Assembly (NCBI GenBank): GCA_013397865.1
Contig: VZTI01005022.1
Span: 496,668 to 560,667, forward strand
Length of the DNA: 64,000 bases
Origin: Struthidea cinerea
Taxonomy: Eukaryota > Chordata > Aves > Passeriformes > Corcoracidae
Direction: 5' to 3'
The position numbers and the translations under genes are program-made. Below the pieces are notes generated by a model. That model ran no database searches. It was not told the origin of the DNA and saw only the letters and a list, made by a program, of their open reading frames with translations. Shown piece by piece: positions 48,935 to 59,048 of this stretch (positions within the stretch are counted from its first letter, which is position 1; every line of letters starts with the position of its first letter).

Positions 48935-49045
48935 AACTGAGTTCCTGGACAGGCTGCTCCAGCTCACCCTGCTTTGGCCAGGGGTTCAAGTGGATGATCT
49001 GCAAAGGTCCCTGCCAACCTCAGTGAGCTGGTGACTGACTCGTGT
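48935..49045 (+). mobile_element. CR1 LINE 3' fragment (old copy, sense)
   Basis: It follows the CR1 sense 3' end closely: 'caccctgctttggccagggg' against 'gaccctgctttagcagggg', 'aagtggatgatctgcaaagg' against 'gactagatgatctccagagg', and 'tccctgccaacctca' against 'tcccttccaacctca'. The terminal 8-bp repeats have decayed to 'ggtgactgactcg'. It is 5' truncated to about 110 bp. It is more diverged than the copy at 9391. Confidence 0.82.
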
Positions 49046-49269
49046 TGCTGCTCTGGGTTGTGGCACCCCAGCCATGTGTCACTGGGATTCATCGGTCCAA
49101 TGTCACATTCATGTCCTGCCTGTAGGGCCTGTTGGGAACTGAGCACACAGGATGTGGCTGAGACCTCCAGCCTTGTCAGTACAGAGCCACCAACAATACA
49201 GTGTCACTCTGATCCAAGCTGCAGTGCAGTCACCTGCTAAACCCTGCATGCCCCACCATCATTTTCAGC

Positions 49270-49450
49270 CCAAGATTGGAGCAGCAGACTCTAATTCACC
49301 TTCACCGAGGATGAATTTTAGATAAAATTCAAACTGATTAGTGAAGAGGAGGTTAAGCACTTCCAATCAGGGCGGCAGGAAAAGTGCTAGAACAGTAAAA
49401 TTGCATTGCAGACTGTCTCTTTGCACTTCTTAAAGGTGTGTAAGCTCGGA
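49270..49450. promoter_or_regulatory. Short candidate conserved element
   Basis: Repeat-free AT-rich sequence with 'gactctaattcacc', 'aaactgattagtg', 'gtaaaattgcattgc' and a T-box-like 'aaaggtgtg'. Two CpGs survive ('accgagg', 'ggcggc'). Function is inferred. Confidence 0.28.
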
Positions 49451-52164
49451 GGACTCATCTAAGCTGCTTCCCCACACATCCCTGTTACTGTGGATGGATG
49501 AACCCAGATGATGGGCCACAGCACACTGAGGCTCACCATAAACAAACAAGGTGTCACAGCACACTTCCCTGTGGGACACCAAATGCTAAAAAATACATAT
49601 CATCAATAATGCAGAGCAAGAGCTTCCTTTCAAATGATTTCCATCCATTTTCCCCATTCTGAAAATTTCATGTTCACCTTGCAGAAGCTGTGACAGCAGA
49701 GTGCTCTGCCCTGTCTGGAGCATGAGAAGGAATCAGCAATGGTCCCCAGAGACCTTGGCCTCCTGTTCATCCATGCTGGGGAGCAGAGAAGGCATGCTTC
49801 CTCCTGGGGGCTCTTTCACACTTCCAGTGCAACAGGACACAAAGGTATTCAACCTACCTGGGGTGAATCCAGCTCTCTGTGGACATTAGAGAGCCTCTGA
49901 CTTAACTTTACAGATTATCAACTTCTCTGTTTCTCCTGTGGGATATCCAACATCCACACCTGCATAGAAGAGCAGCCAGAGCCCTTCCTCTCATTGCTCT
50001 GACAAAAAAAATACCTGGAATACCTGGAAGATTTGAAGCAAAATCTTCCCGTTCCCATCACTGTTGGCTTCACCCTATATCCAAGCTCTAGAAGAAAGTA
50101 CAACCCAGAATTCCAGAAAATTGTCCCTTGCCAAATCTTTTGCAAGCATCCAGAGCTCCAGGCACTCACAAGATTTGCAGTGTGATAGTTTAACATAGCA
50201 ATCTTGTGCAGGGAAAGAGAAGGAGAAGATATTTATGGAAGATAAAACATAAAGATATTAAGAGTATGACTTAGATTTTGGTATGTTACACAGTATTTGT
50301 AATCTGCATGTCCTCAGTGAACATGCTCATGTAAAGGAGGTAGTGGTCTTCATTCTGAAGGACCCAGAGAAATTTCAAAGCCTAAAAGCAAATTCCCCTG
50401 GATGTATCTGCAAGAAGCATTCACAACACATAACCATCCTCTTTTTGAGGAGATTCTCAGATTAAGACACTTCTGCATTATCTCTAATTTGTGCAAGTAG
50501 TCTTAATTTCCCACCTATGTCCTGGGAAAAGCCACAGAACTGAACACCTGCACCTTTTTTAGACAAAAAGCAGAAGAAGACTTCTACAGGATGTTTTAGC
50601 AGAACCTCAGTCCACTGGGATATGTGAAGCATTTTCTCAAATATATAAACCAAAGAAATTTAGAGTCCTGAGGGAAAGAGCAAAGCCAGCATTAGTCCGA
50701 AAGACAGCCCTGGCAGTAACACACATGATGACAACAAGACCAGGAGGCTGGGCGTGACAGAGCATTGAGGGATGTAAATGATGGGTGGGATCATCTTCAT
50801 GCAGCCAAATTTCTCCCCAAAACAACACAGTTGTCAAGTGTGTCCTAAGTGAGCAAGGGGCAGCAGGAAGAGCTCAGGCTCACCTTCCTCAGCACCTGGC
50901 TCAGGGCCCATTTCACTGGAGCAAACTCAATTTCATCCTTCAATGTCTCTAAATCATAGCTGTGACTCCTGCACCCAGAAGATGTCCAGATTTTGAGTGT
51001 CCTTCAAACTGGCCAAGTCAGTGAAGTTTTTTTCAAATCAAGTCCCAGGTTTGCACTTGGCAAAGAGGCAGAATTGAAGCAGAAATAATGTACCTTGATT
51101 TGAGACCAGGCAGAGCTGACATGGATCTTTCCCCAACATCCCCTGACTGCTCTGGTGCTGGATCAAGAAGTCTGTGTCCTCTTTGTTAAGAGATATAATA
51201 AAGCAAAATTGCTGTCCTAAATATTACTAAAGCACTGGCTGGCATGTTTAATAAACCTTTCCATTTGGGTAAATTAGCACTCATCTGGACAAGTGCTGAA
51301 GTGCTGTTACTTGAAGAAAAAAATTCAATGCTCGGAGTCTAATTTAAATAATTATCAGCATATTTCTGCTCTGCCTGTTTCGCTGAAATTACCAGGAGAC
51401 TTGATGCAGTCTGAATGTAAGTGCCTTTTGTCTGTGTGTAATTTATTGACCCCATTTCAGTTAAGCTTTTGGCCCCCTCACTGCTGTGCTGGAGGACCAT
51501 AACCAAAAAGGACTTTACGGCCAGACAGAGTAAAATCAATAACAACTGATCTACTTTTACTCAAATCCCTTTCAAGACCTATAAGTTACTTCCTTTTGTT
51601 TTCCACATGAGGTAGATAGATCTCAGATCTGTGATAATCTGCTGTTCCCATCGGGTTGCTGTTTGGAGACCACAGGCATCCACGAGGAAGACCAACACAC
51701 TGACTGGGGATGATGGTCGCCCCATCCCTGCAAGCCAGGCTTCAGGTGTAGACAAGCACTCTTTCACAGCAAATCTGTGCAGTACTGGGATGTGTGCATT
51801 TCCCTCCAAAACCCAGAGTGTGGATACCAGGTCTTCAGCACCAAATACCTCCTCCTACAGACCTCCAGCCATCCCATGGCTGTGTTCCGTAAGGGACACA
51901 GCCTGGAGCACCAAGCAGCCACAGGCTTGGCTCCCAAGAACAGAACACCCCTGGGGACACAGCACCGACCTTCAGCTACGCTCATGGCAGAAGGCCTCGG
52001 TACCCAGCACACTGGTCACAGGATTTATTTTATTTCTAGCAAGGAAAATATAGAGAAAACTCTTGAATTATTTTTCTTTTTTTGGTTGAAAAGTGGCACT
52101 GGTATTTGTGCCTTTTCTTCTGCCCTAGCTCCAAGACTGTCAGCAGAAAACATCACAAGACCAC
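49451..52164. other. Unannotated non-coding stretch
   Basis: No gene or known repeat recognised. An AT-rich block at 51.19-51.37 kb could be a weak element. A 9-bp tandem 'aatacctgg' pair lies near 50.01-50.03 kb. Open frames are under 180 codons with no known domain. Confidence 0.5.
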
Positions 52165-52450
52165 TTGCTTGCTCGAAACGCCCCCTTTCCCCGGGAGCAG
52201 CTCCAACCAAGCTGCCAGCAGCACTGGTTTGGAGCACGGAGCCATTTGTGCAGCCCTCGGCACGAGGTGGTGCTGCCAGGGAGGGGGCAAGGTCTGCCTC
52301 GACGAGATGAAGGTGACGCTCCCGCCCTGCTCCCACTTCCCAGGCTGTGTCTGCATTCCGCTCGCGATCCCGCCATCTGCACCTTATGGCTGCCGTGACG
52401 AGGGAAGCTTCCCTCCAGGGCACGTTCTGCAAACCTCGCATCCACCAGCT
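52165..52450. promoter_or_regulatory. CpG-rich orphan island
   Basis: About 18 CpGs lie in roughly 270 bp ('cgaaacgcccc', 'ctcggcacgagg', 'ctcgacgag', 'gacgctcccgccc', 'ttccgctcgcgatcccgcc', 'gccgtgacgagg'). This is clearly above the surrounding CpG level. Four overlapping open frames on both strands cross it, none with a known domain. It grades directly into an AT-rich candidate element on the right. It may be a promoter, a CpG-dense enhancer or an unrecognised exon. Confidence 0.4.
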
Positions 52451-52650
52451 CATCAATCCTTGGCTCTCATCAAAAGACAAACTTATAAACAGGCCCAGAC
52501 GCTTCTCCCAGGTTTAATGGAGGCAGCTAAGAAGCTGTGATCGTTCGATGTTTTCCAATGATAGTGGTGATGCCTGAGGCCAGCTGTAATATTACCATGA
52601 AATAAATCTGCAGCGATATAATTAGCAGGGATGCTATTACGCTCAGGTTT
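52451..52650. promoter_or_regulatory. AT-rich candidate element beside CpG island
   Basis: Repeat-free sequence with 'caaacttataaacagg' and 'ctgtaatattaccatg'. CpGs survive ('gatcgttcgatg', 'agcgatataattagc', 'attacgctc'). Together with the island on its left it may form one regulatory module. Function is inferred. Confidence 0.35.
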
Positions 52651-54489
52651 TAGGGCTGCTCAGCACAGAGAGGGAAGAGCAGCTACTCAGAATGGGACCT
52701 TGCAGAGGTTCTGGGTTTGAGATGGGGCTGGGAGTAGGAGAGACACAAAAACTCTAATGTCAAGGCAGTGTGGACTACCTGCTTTAGTCTGTAGGCAAAA
52801 TAAATCTAGTTTTTTAATAGCCAGAGGTTATGGTAAACACAGGTCTGTGCCAGTCTCAGGGTTAAATCCAGCCAACTTTCTCCTTGCCACTCCAGCTACC
52901 TCTGCTGCTGCAAGTGGCTGTGGAATTTAGGTGGCACTTGCAAAGCTGCTGCTTCTTCCAGCATCCAGTCTGTGATGTGCCTTGTGGTCCCCTAAACTAG
53001 GATGGGAGGTGGAGCAGGGAGATGCAAACCAACACAACTCTGAAGCCCAAGTCTGGCAGGAGATGACTGCTGTTTTCTCTGTCATGCTGCATCAGGAGAA
53101 TAACACCCTGTTAATTTTGCCACTGGTACATATAAAAGGTAGACAAATACCACTAGGAACAACAAGGAGGAAAAGACAGAAGAGGCTGGGTTAGCAAAAG
53201 GGATGCTACTTGTATCTGCAAGGAATAGCTAAGAAAAGCATTGGCACCTACACAGTGTTTTCTGTTGCTTGCAGATGTAGCACTAAAAGTAAGAGCACAG
53301 AAAAAGGATATAACTAGAGCAAAATATTTTAAGATCAATGGTCATGGGGGAAAGGAAGGGAAGAAGAAAGTCAACACATGCCAGGATTGATCCTCAGTTT
53401 TGACACAAAATCCTTATGGCAGTTAAAAGCCACATTCAGGGAACATGGAGTTCTTGAGGACTCCCAGCCAGGGCGGAAAGGTTTCTGCCCCATCCACAGG
53501 ACACAAGACTTGTGAGCTGGAGCTCCTGTGCCAGTGTCTGCATGGCATGTCATGGCTTGATTATAAAAGATGACATGCTAGGGCAGACTTTGCACCAAAA
53601 TCAAGAGATCATCCTTTAACTGTGCTGGGCAGGAGATGCCCTGGAGGAAAGCCCTGAAGTAGACAGCTTGCCCTCAGCTAAGGTTCAAAAACTCTTCATA
53701 AGTTTTAAGTGTGTTTCCAAATCTGCAGTCAAATCCTACACCTTTCCTCTTTTTTGCTACAATAAACTTTATCTCAGAATGTAATCTAGTAATAAAAATG
53801 GTTTTAAAATGATCTGACAAGCACTAGAAACCCCATTTCTTTTAGAGTGACAACTCTATTTACAGCCTCACATACATACACTCTGGTTTATATTCTACAC
53901 GCACACCAGGCCCTCAAGATTTGGGATATATCCTTTCCATCCACTTGCAAGAATCAATTTCAGTTGTGAAAAGAAGTTCTTCAGCAGGGAGAAGCTAGGA
54001 AGAAGGATTGCTTCTAATGCTGGGATCTCTGTACATCTCCCAGGACAGGGGTGCAGAGGGATGGGCATCGCCTCCCCCCCCGTATCAGGGCTGTCTTACT
54101 GCACTTGAGCAACCCTCCCAACTCCAGGGGCCACCTCTGCAGCAAGAGCCACATGCCCATCCTGGACAAGCCAGAGCGCTGCTTTGGTTGAGGGGAGGTG
54201 CAAAACAGCTGGGCAACATCATACAAGGAGAAGATTTAGAGAGCATTCAACTCTCTTTCAAAAGGGTGCAGAAAATTGCTAAACTGTTAAAAAAATTCAC
54301 ATTCAAAGCCTGAAGGGGCCAGGGAACAATAGCACCAAACAGGAGCAGAGCTGAGAGAAGGAGCTTTGAGCTCCAGGGAGATGTTATTGTCGTAATCACG
54401 CATGAAGGACACCTTGTAGCTAAAAGTTCCAGAACTTAATTAGGAAGCACAGCTCTCATTCCCGGGTGTATCAAAGACAAAGAATGATC
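52651..54489. other. Unannotated non-coding stretch
   Basis: AT-rich at 53.7-53.9 kb. No gene or known transposon recognised. Confidence 0.5.
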
Positions 54490-54565
54490 TCTCCAGGCCT
54501 CAGTTTCCCCATGCATAAAGCTGGAGCAGTCAAATACATCTACCCTAAGGGAATACAGCACTTGC
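54490..54565 (+). repeat. MIR-like SINE relic
   Basis: 'ctctccaggcctcagtttcc' followed by 'ccatgcataaagctgg' parallels the MIR core 'ctctgagcctcagtttcc' and 'ccatctgtaaaatgg'; a weak 'acatctaccct' follows. Sense orientation, strongly diverged. Confidence 0.5.
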
Positions 54566-54856
54566 TGGGATGCACTTAGGAAGCCAAACTACCACTATCT
54601 CGAATTTTGCTTCTCTGCTCCCACACTCACCCAAGCACACAGTTCTTATCTCCTCTTCCCCATCATGGTTTCCCACTGCCCCGCAATGCTGACAAGCTCA
54701 ACACCTTCCATATCTTATCCAGCTTCCTCAATTACAGGCACACCAGCAGAGACATCTTCATCTGTGTGAGTGGAGAGTGAGGCACGGCTAAGATTAACAA
54801 CAGGAACAGCACGGACCAGCGTTGGATCCCTACATAATTAGCTGATATAAAAGCTG

Positions 54857-54869
54857 TGCCATCTACTGG
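54857..54869 (-). promoter_or_regulatory. Candidate CTCF core motif
   Basis: The 13-mer tgccatctactgg fits the reverse complement of the CTCF core consensus CCASYAGRKGGCR at every position. CTCF is the vertebrate insulator and loop-anchor protein. A consensus 13-mer can occur by chance in 64 kb, so occupancy is uncertain. Confidence 0.35.
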
Positions 54870-55619
54870 CATCCAACTGAAACACTGCTCCAGCTCTGCT
54901 CCCATCAAGTTGTTGTCGCTCCAGCAGCTCTTTGTGTAGAGCTGGGGTGGGATTTCAACTCACCCTTGTATAGGTAGCGGCACACAAGTGGCAAACAAGG
55001 GACAGCCAAAGACAGAAGTTCATTTTGCAGTACCAAAACCAGGCACTCACTGGAGCCCTGCATTCACATTTCACTCCCAGCCCTTATAATCCCCCACTTG
55101 CTATGGAATTACCAGCTTTACTTAAACGATTTTTTTTTTTTTCATTATCACGCCTCCAGAAAAAAACAGCCAACCACCATTTAAAACTAACTTCCCACTA
55201 TTATGCCTAAAATTTTGGGAAGGCAGTTTGGCAGGCACAATGCTGACCTACAGCTGGCAGCCCTGCACAGAAAACTGGAGTCACCCCTTCCATCAAACCT
55301 GTAGGGTACTTCCAGTAGCCTTTACTGCTGTTACCTAGCCACTTTCAAGGATGTAGAACACTCTAAACAGCAGAGGAGAGACAGAAATCAAGGACATAAA
55401 GCAGAAACACCAGCCCAGAAAACAGGAGAGCAGCAGGGACAGGCAAGCTGAGACACACAAACCCAGGCTGGGTTATGGAGGAGCTCCCATGCCCTCACCA
55501 GCACTGCTGGAGCCCAGCTCTGTGCCTGTGGAGCTGCTTCAGCTCTGCCAGTTACCCCAGTTCCAGCCCCTCACATCCCAGTTCAGCTGACGGCTCCATG
55601 AGCAGCACCAGGCAGGCAC
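54870..55619. other. Unannotated non-coding stretch
   Basis: A T13 run lies at 55130-55142, with no recognised retroelement attached. No gene seen. Confidence 0.5.
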
Positions 55620-56115
55620 ACTGTTAAATATTTTTGCTCACAACCTTTTCATGTTGCTTTCGCTTCAGATCGTGCCTCTGAACGCTGACAGAATTCTCAT
55701 TGCAAGGCTGTATTAAGCTGCTTTTTAATTGCATTTTGAGGGACCCAAAGGCCAGCAGGCAGAAGGGCACTTTATTTTTTCCAAGGAACATTATTTTTAT
55801 TGTAGAGGCAGGAAAGGTTTCCATTAATCCTCAGCAAGCAGACAGCTTCCACGCAGCACGCTGGCTGCAGGGACGGCCGCTCCAGAACACTGGGATGATT
55901 TGAGCACTGTCTGCTGGAATATCGCGGCTCCCAACAACTCCTCTTCAAAGAGCAGATGACAGGCTTTGGCACGAAACTTGCATTAAATTGATACAATCTC
56001 TTTAATGTTATCTCTGGCTCTTTATCACAATTGTATGTGCAATTTACATTCTTGTCGCCTTTTTTTTATTAAGATTTGCTAGATCCTTATCACTGATATT
56101 TTACACATTGTTGTA
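55620..56115. promoter_or_regulatory. Candidate enhancer with GATA and SOX-type sites
   Basis: About 500 bp of repeat-free, mostly AT-rich DNA with CpGs kept in the middle ('tttcgcttcagatcgtg', 'aacgctg', 'cacgcagcacg', 'gacggccgctcc', 'atatcgcggc'). Its right end carries three GATA-type sites (TTATCT at 56008-56013, TTATCA at 56022-56027 and 56087-56092). A palindromic SOX-type ACAATTGT lies at 56027-56034, sharing a base with the second GATA site. Tight site clustering suggests an enhancer. Binding and conservation are inferred. Confidence 0.42.
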
Positions 56116-57779
56116 GTGTCACTCAAACATTTAATGGACATCAGCTGCTCTGGGAATATATAATAGCTCCTTGCTATGGCGTAGGGCAGGGTGCTGATGG
56201 ATTCCAGACTCACTCCATGAAAGCTTCAGGGGATGCAAAGCAAATCCATGGGGACAGAAATCAGGGTCCTGGTGGGCACCATCCCAGGGCAGGGAGCACA
56301 CTCTGTGCCAGCTCCTGTGTGACAGCACAGCACCACGTGCCCAGAGCCAAGCTAAATACTGATCATGCAGGGCACCTTGGGGGCTCACCCTGCAGCCAGC
56401 CCTGCTATTCAAGTCACTCCTGTGCAGAGACCTACTGAGATAAACTGAGCCAAAGCTGATCTGGGGATTGTGGGCTGCAGAAATGAAACTTGATAAATCT
56501 ACTTCCTTTTAAAAAAAAAAAAAAGGTGGGATTTGAAGAGAGCTTTTGAGACAAAGCTTCATGCAAGTCCATTAACCTCCAGGACCGAGCCTCCACCCCC
56601 TCACTCATTAGCCTTTAACTTCACTACCTGGCTGTAAACACAGCGATACAACTGATTTTTAGTTCAGCCTGAGGATGAAACCCTTAAAAAAATAATCCTT
56701 ATTCCACCAGAAATGAACTCAAAATGATTCTCTGTCCCAGGTCAATTACTCCCATTCAATATAAGAGCCTTCTACCCCAAATCATGCATCTGAAACATTC
56801 AAGGGGAGAAACATTCAACAACAGTAAGTCGGTTGGAGGTTTTTCTGCCCAAGATCTTGGGCTTCAGAGAGCTCTTTGAGGATGTACAGCGCCATGGAGG
56901 GCAGGGGCTGAACCCTCAGGGACTGAGAGCACATTTGTAAGTGCAGAAGCACATACTCCATGCAAACCTACACGTAACCCTGGGGAAATAAAGATCCCCA
57001 TCTTACCCTCTCCACACACAGATTACAAAGTCACAGGACAGGGCGCAGAAGCAACTCCAGGTACCAAACTGCCACGGAAATGCATTTTCTCATGCCAAAA
57101 TTAACCAAGAAAATTCAAATAAATCCCCTTTTCAGTGACATGGTTTCTTTTATTTTGTTATCATTGCAAGCATGCCTTCCCAATCATGTTTAAAGGTTGT
57201 TCTAGAAAGAATTAAATGGTAATTCCCTTCCCTAGCACTAATTCCCTCAGAGACCTCCTCCTCCTCTTCTGCATCACTCACCAGTTTATATCTGTATCTA
57301 TCTTCACAGATAGACCAATAAGTCATACCCATCTGCTTTTACCCTTTCAACCACCCCAAATGCCTCCTCTTAGAGCACAGCCCTGCCAGGCCTCAGGAGC
57401 TTGAGAGGGTAAGGACCAAGCTGAAGGATCCAAGTTTTGAGACAGCCAAGCGCTACAACTGCTGCAAATCCCCTGCCCGCACCAATGGCTTTAGTCACCT
57501 CCTCCACCTCTGCTAGGAGCGCTGCTCCTGGGCTGGAAAAAACCAGGAAAAACTGAAAATCAACATGCAAACTGCTGTCAAATACATAACACAGTGTGAA
57601 GAAGGGAAGCAAACACCCTTTAAGGACTACTTCATCCTTCTCTTCACTTGGTCTCAGAGGTGTCTGTGTTCCTCACAGCGTGGGGTGCAGAGCGCAGGAA
57701 GACAAGGCACGCACAGCAATTAAACCTTCAGAGAAAGGTTAGTTCCCTTTCCAGGGAGCTCCTATTCCTCCTGCCTGTG
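56116..57779. other. Unannotated non-coding stretch
   Basis: An A14 run lies at 56511-56524. AT-rich patches lie near 57.1-57.2 kb. No gene or known transposon recognised. Confidence 0.5.
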
Positions 57780-58020
57780 CGTGCAAAGCAGCCTGGCAGC
57801 GCTCACAGAGGGCGTGAGGGCAGGCTTTGCTCGGGCTAAAAGCCGAGCTAAAGCTCCCGGCACGGCTGTGACCCGAGCCCCGGAACCTCAGCCCCGGCCG
57901 CTGCGCGGGCACCGGCAGCGAGCCGCCATTCCCTCCCTGCGGCGCGCCTGCCTCACGGATGAGTGCGGCACGCAGGGCCTGCCGAGGAAAGATGCTCTGG
58001 GGCAGCGAGGAAGCCGTAAG
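57780..58020. promoter_or_regulatory. Orphan CpG island with YY1-type site
   Basis: About 25 CpGs fall in roughly 235 bp of GC-rich DNA, and by rough count observed/expected CpG is near 0.9. A YY1-type core GCCGCCATT lies at 57922-57930; YY1 sites of this form sit near transcription starts of many vertebrate genes. A plausible splice donor (gcc/gtaagc) lies near 58013-58020 on the plus strand, so this could be a promoter with a short first exon. An 89-codon plus-strand frame (57781-58050) has no known domain, is Arg- and Ala-rich because of the CpG content, and is not supported as coding. Confidence 0.5.
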
Positions 58021-58997
58021 CCTAAAATAAATCCCTGGGCAAAGAGCTAAGTGGTACAGACCTGGAGCGTGAGAACCAGCTCACCTCTTGACAGGGTGAG
58101 GGACCAGATGGATATTTCAGTCTTCAGAAAGGGCAAAGTCAGGCAACTATTTATTTGCACAGGGTAAGTAAGGAAGCTCCACTCTGGGTTGGAGAGCTGT
58201 ACTGAGAGACATCATCTTTGCAGAGCTCGTTTTGCGTCCTCTTTTGCTTCAGGCCTTGAAAGGGCATTAAAAAAACCATTAAAGACAGGTGTTTTCTTTA
58301 AACAGCAACTGTCCAGACTTCTTACAGCAAGTACCATAAACAACAGCCTCAGTCTGCGCCAAGGGCAAGAGAGGACAAAGCTTTCTTCATCTGTTCTTCA
58401 CCAGCAGCCATGCACAGGGCTGGGGATCTGCTGCGGAGACTTACTGAACACTGTATCAGGTCAGGACCATCGCTTTTCACTCCCCCATCTGTGACTCCAG
58501 ATGCACTGGTGGCACTGAGTCCCTTCCTTGTACGTGTGCCACAAAACAGGATCATCCCAGGACCTCAGTGTGCAGCGGTGCCAGGGGAGGCAGCAGCCCC
58601 CTGGGTCCTGGCAAACCTCTGCTGCCCCAGAGTGCACCCAGCAGCTCACCAAGTTGAAAAGGCCATCGGGCTGGGCTGCTGCCAAGTGTTCATGGGAGAA
58701 GAAAGGGAAACGTTCAATGTAATCTGCATGAAAGTGCAGGAAGCCCTAAATCATGTTAGTGCTATTAAGAAAGCTGGTTACATTGCTCAGCAAACTGGCC
58801 CAATACAGGTTTGATGGACTTGTTACAAACATCTGATTGTCCCTGATTAGATTAGACAATCAACCCCCATCCTGGTGTGTGGGCACTGTTTGACTCCCCT
58901 CTGCAATCTGTAAATTAGAATTCCAGACCTGGGAGATTGGATTCAAATTGGATTACTGGAGCAGGTCCAGCACAAGAACAATTGTGAGGCAGGAGAA
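58021..58997. other. Unannotated stretch downstream of the CpG island
   Basis: The first kilobase to the right of the island contains no recognised exon. A 134-codon plus-strand frame (58410-58814) has no known domain. Confidence 0.5.
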
Positions 58998-59048
58998 GAC
59001 ACACACACACATGCATGAATGAATGAATAAATAAATAAATAAACAAAC
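58998..59048. repeat. Compound microsatellite (CA)n-(GAAT)n-(AAAT)n
   Basis: An AC run of about 13 bp is followed by 'atgc', then GAAT units that drift into AAAT units and finally AAAC units. It is a typical compound microsatellite, likely variable in length between individuals. Confidence 0.9.

Noticed and set aside
57781..58050. 89-codon Arg/Ala-rich frame in the CpG island
   Set aside because: The Arg/Ala bias is what any frame through CpG-rich DNA gives, and there is no known domain.
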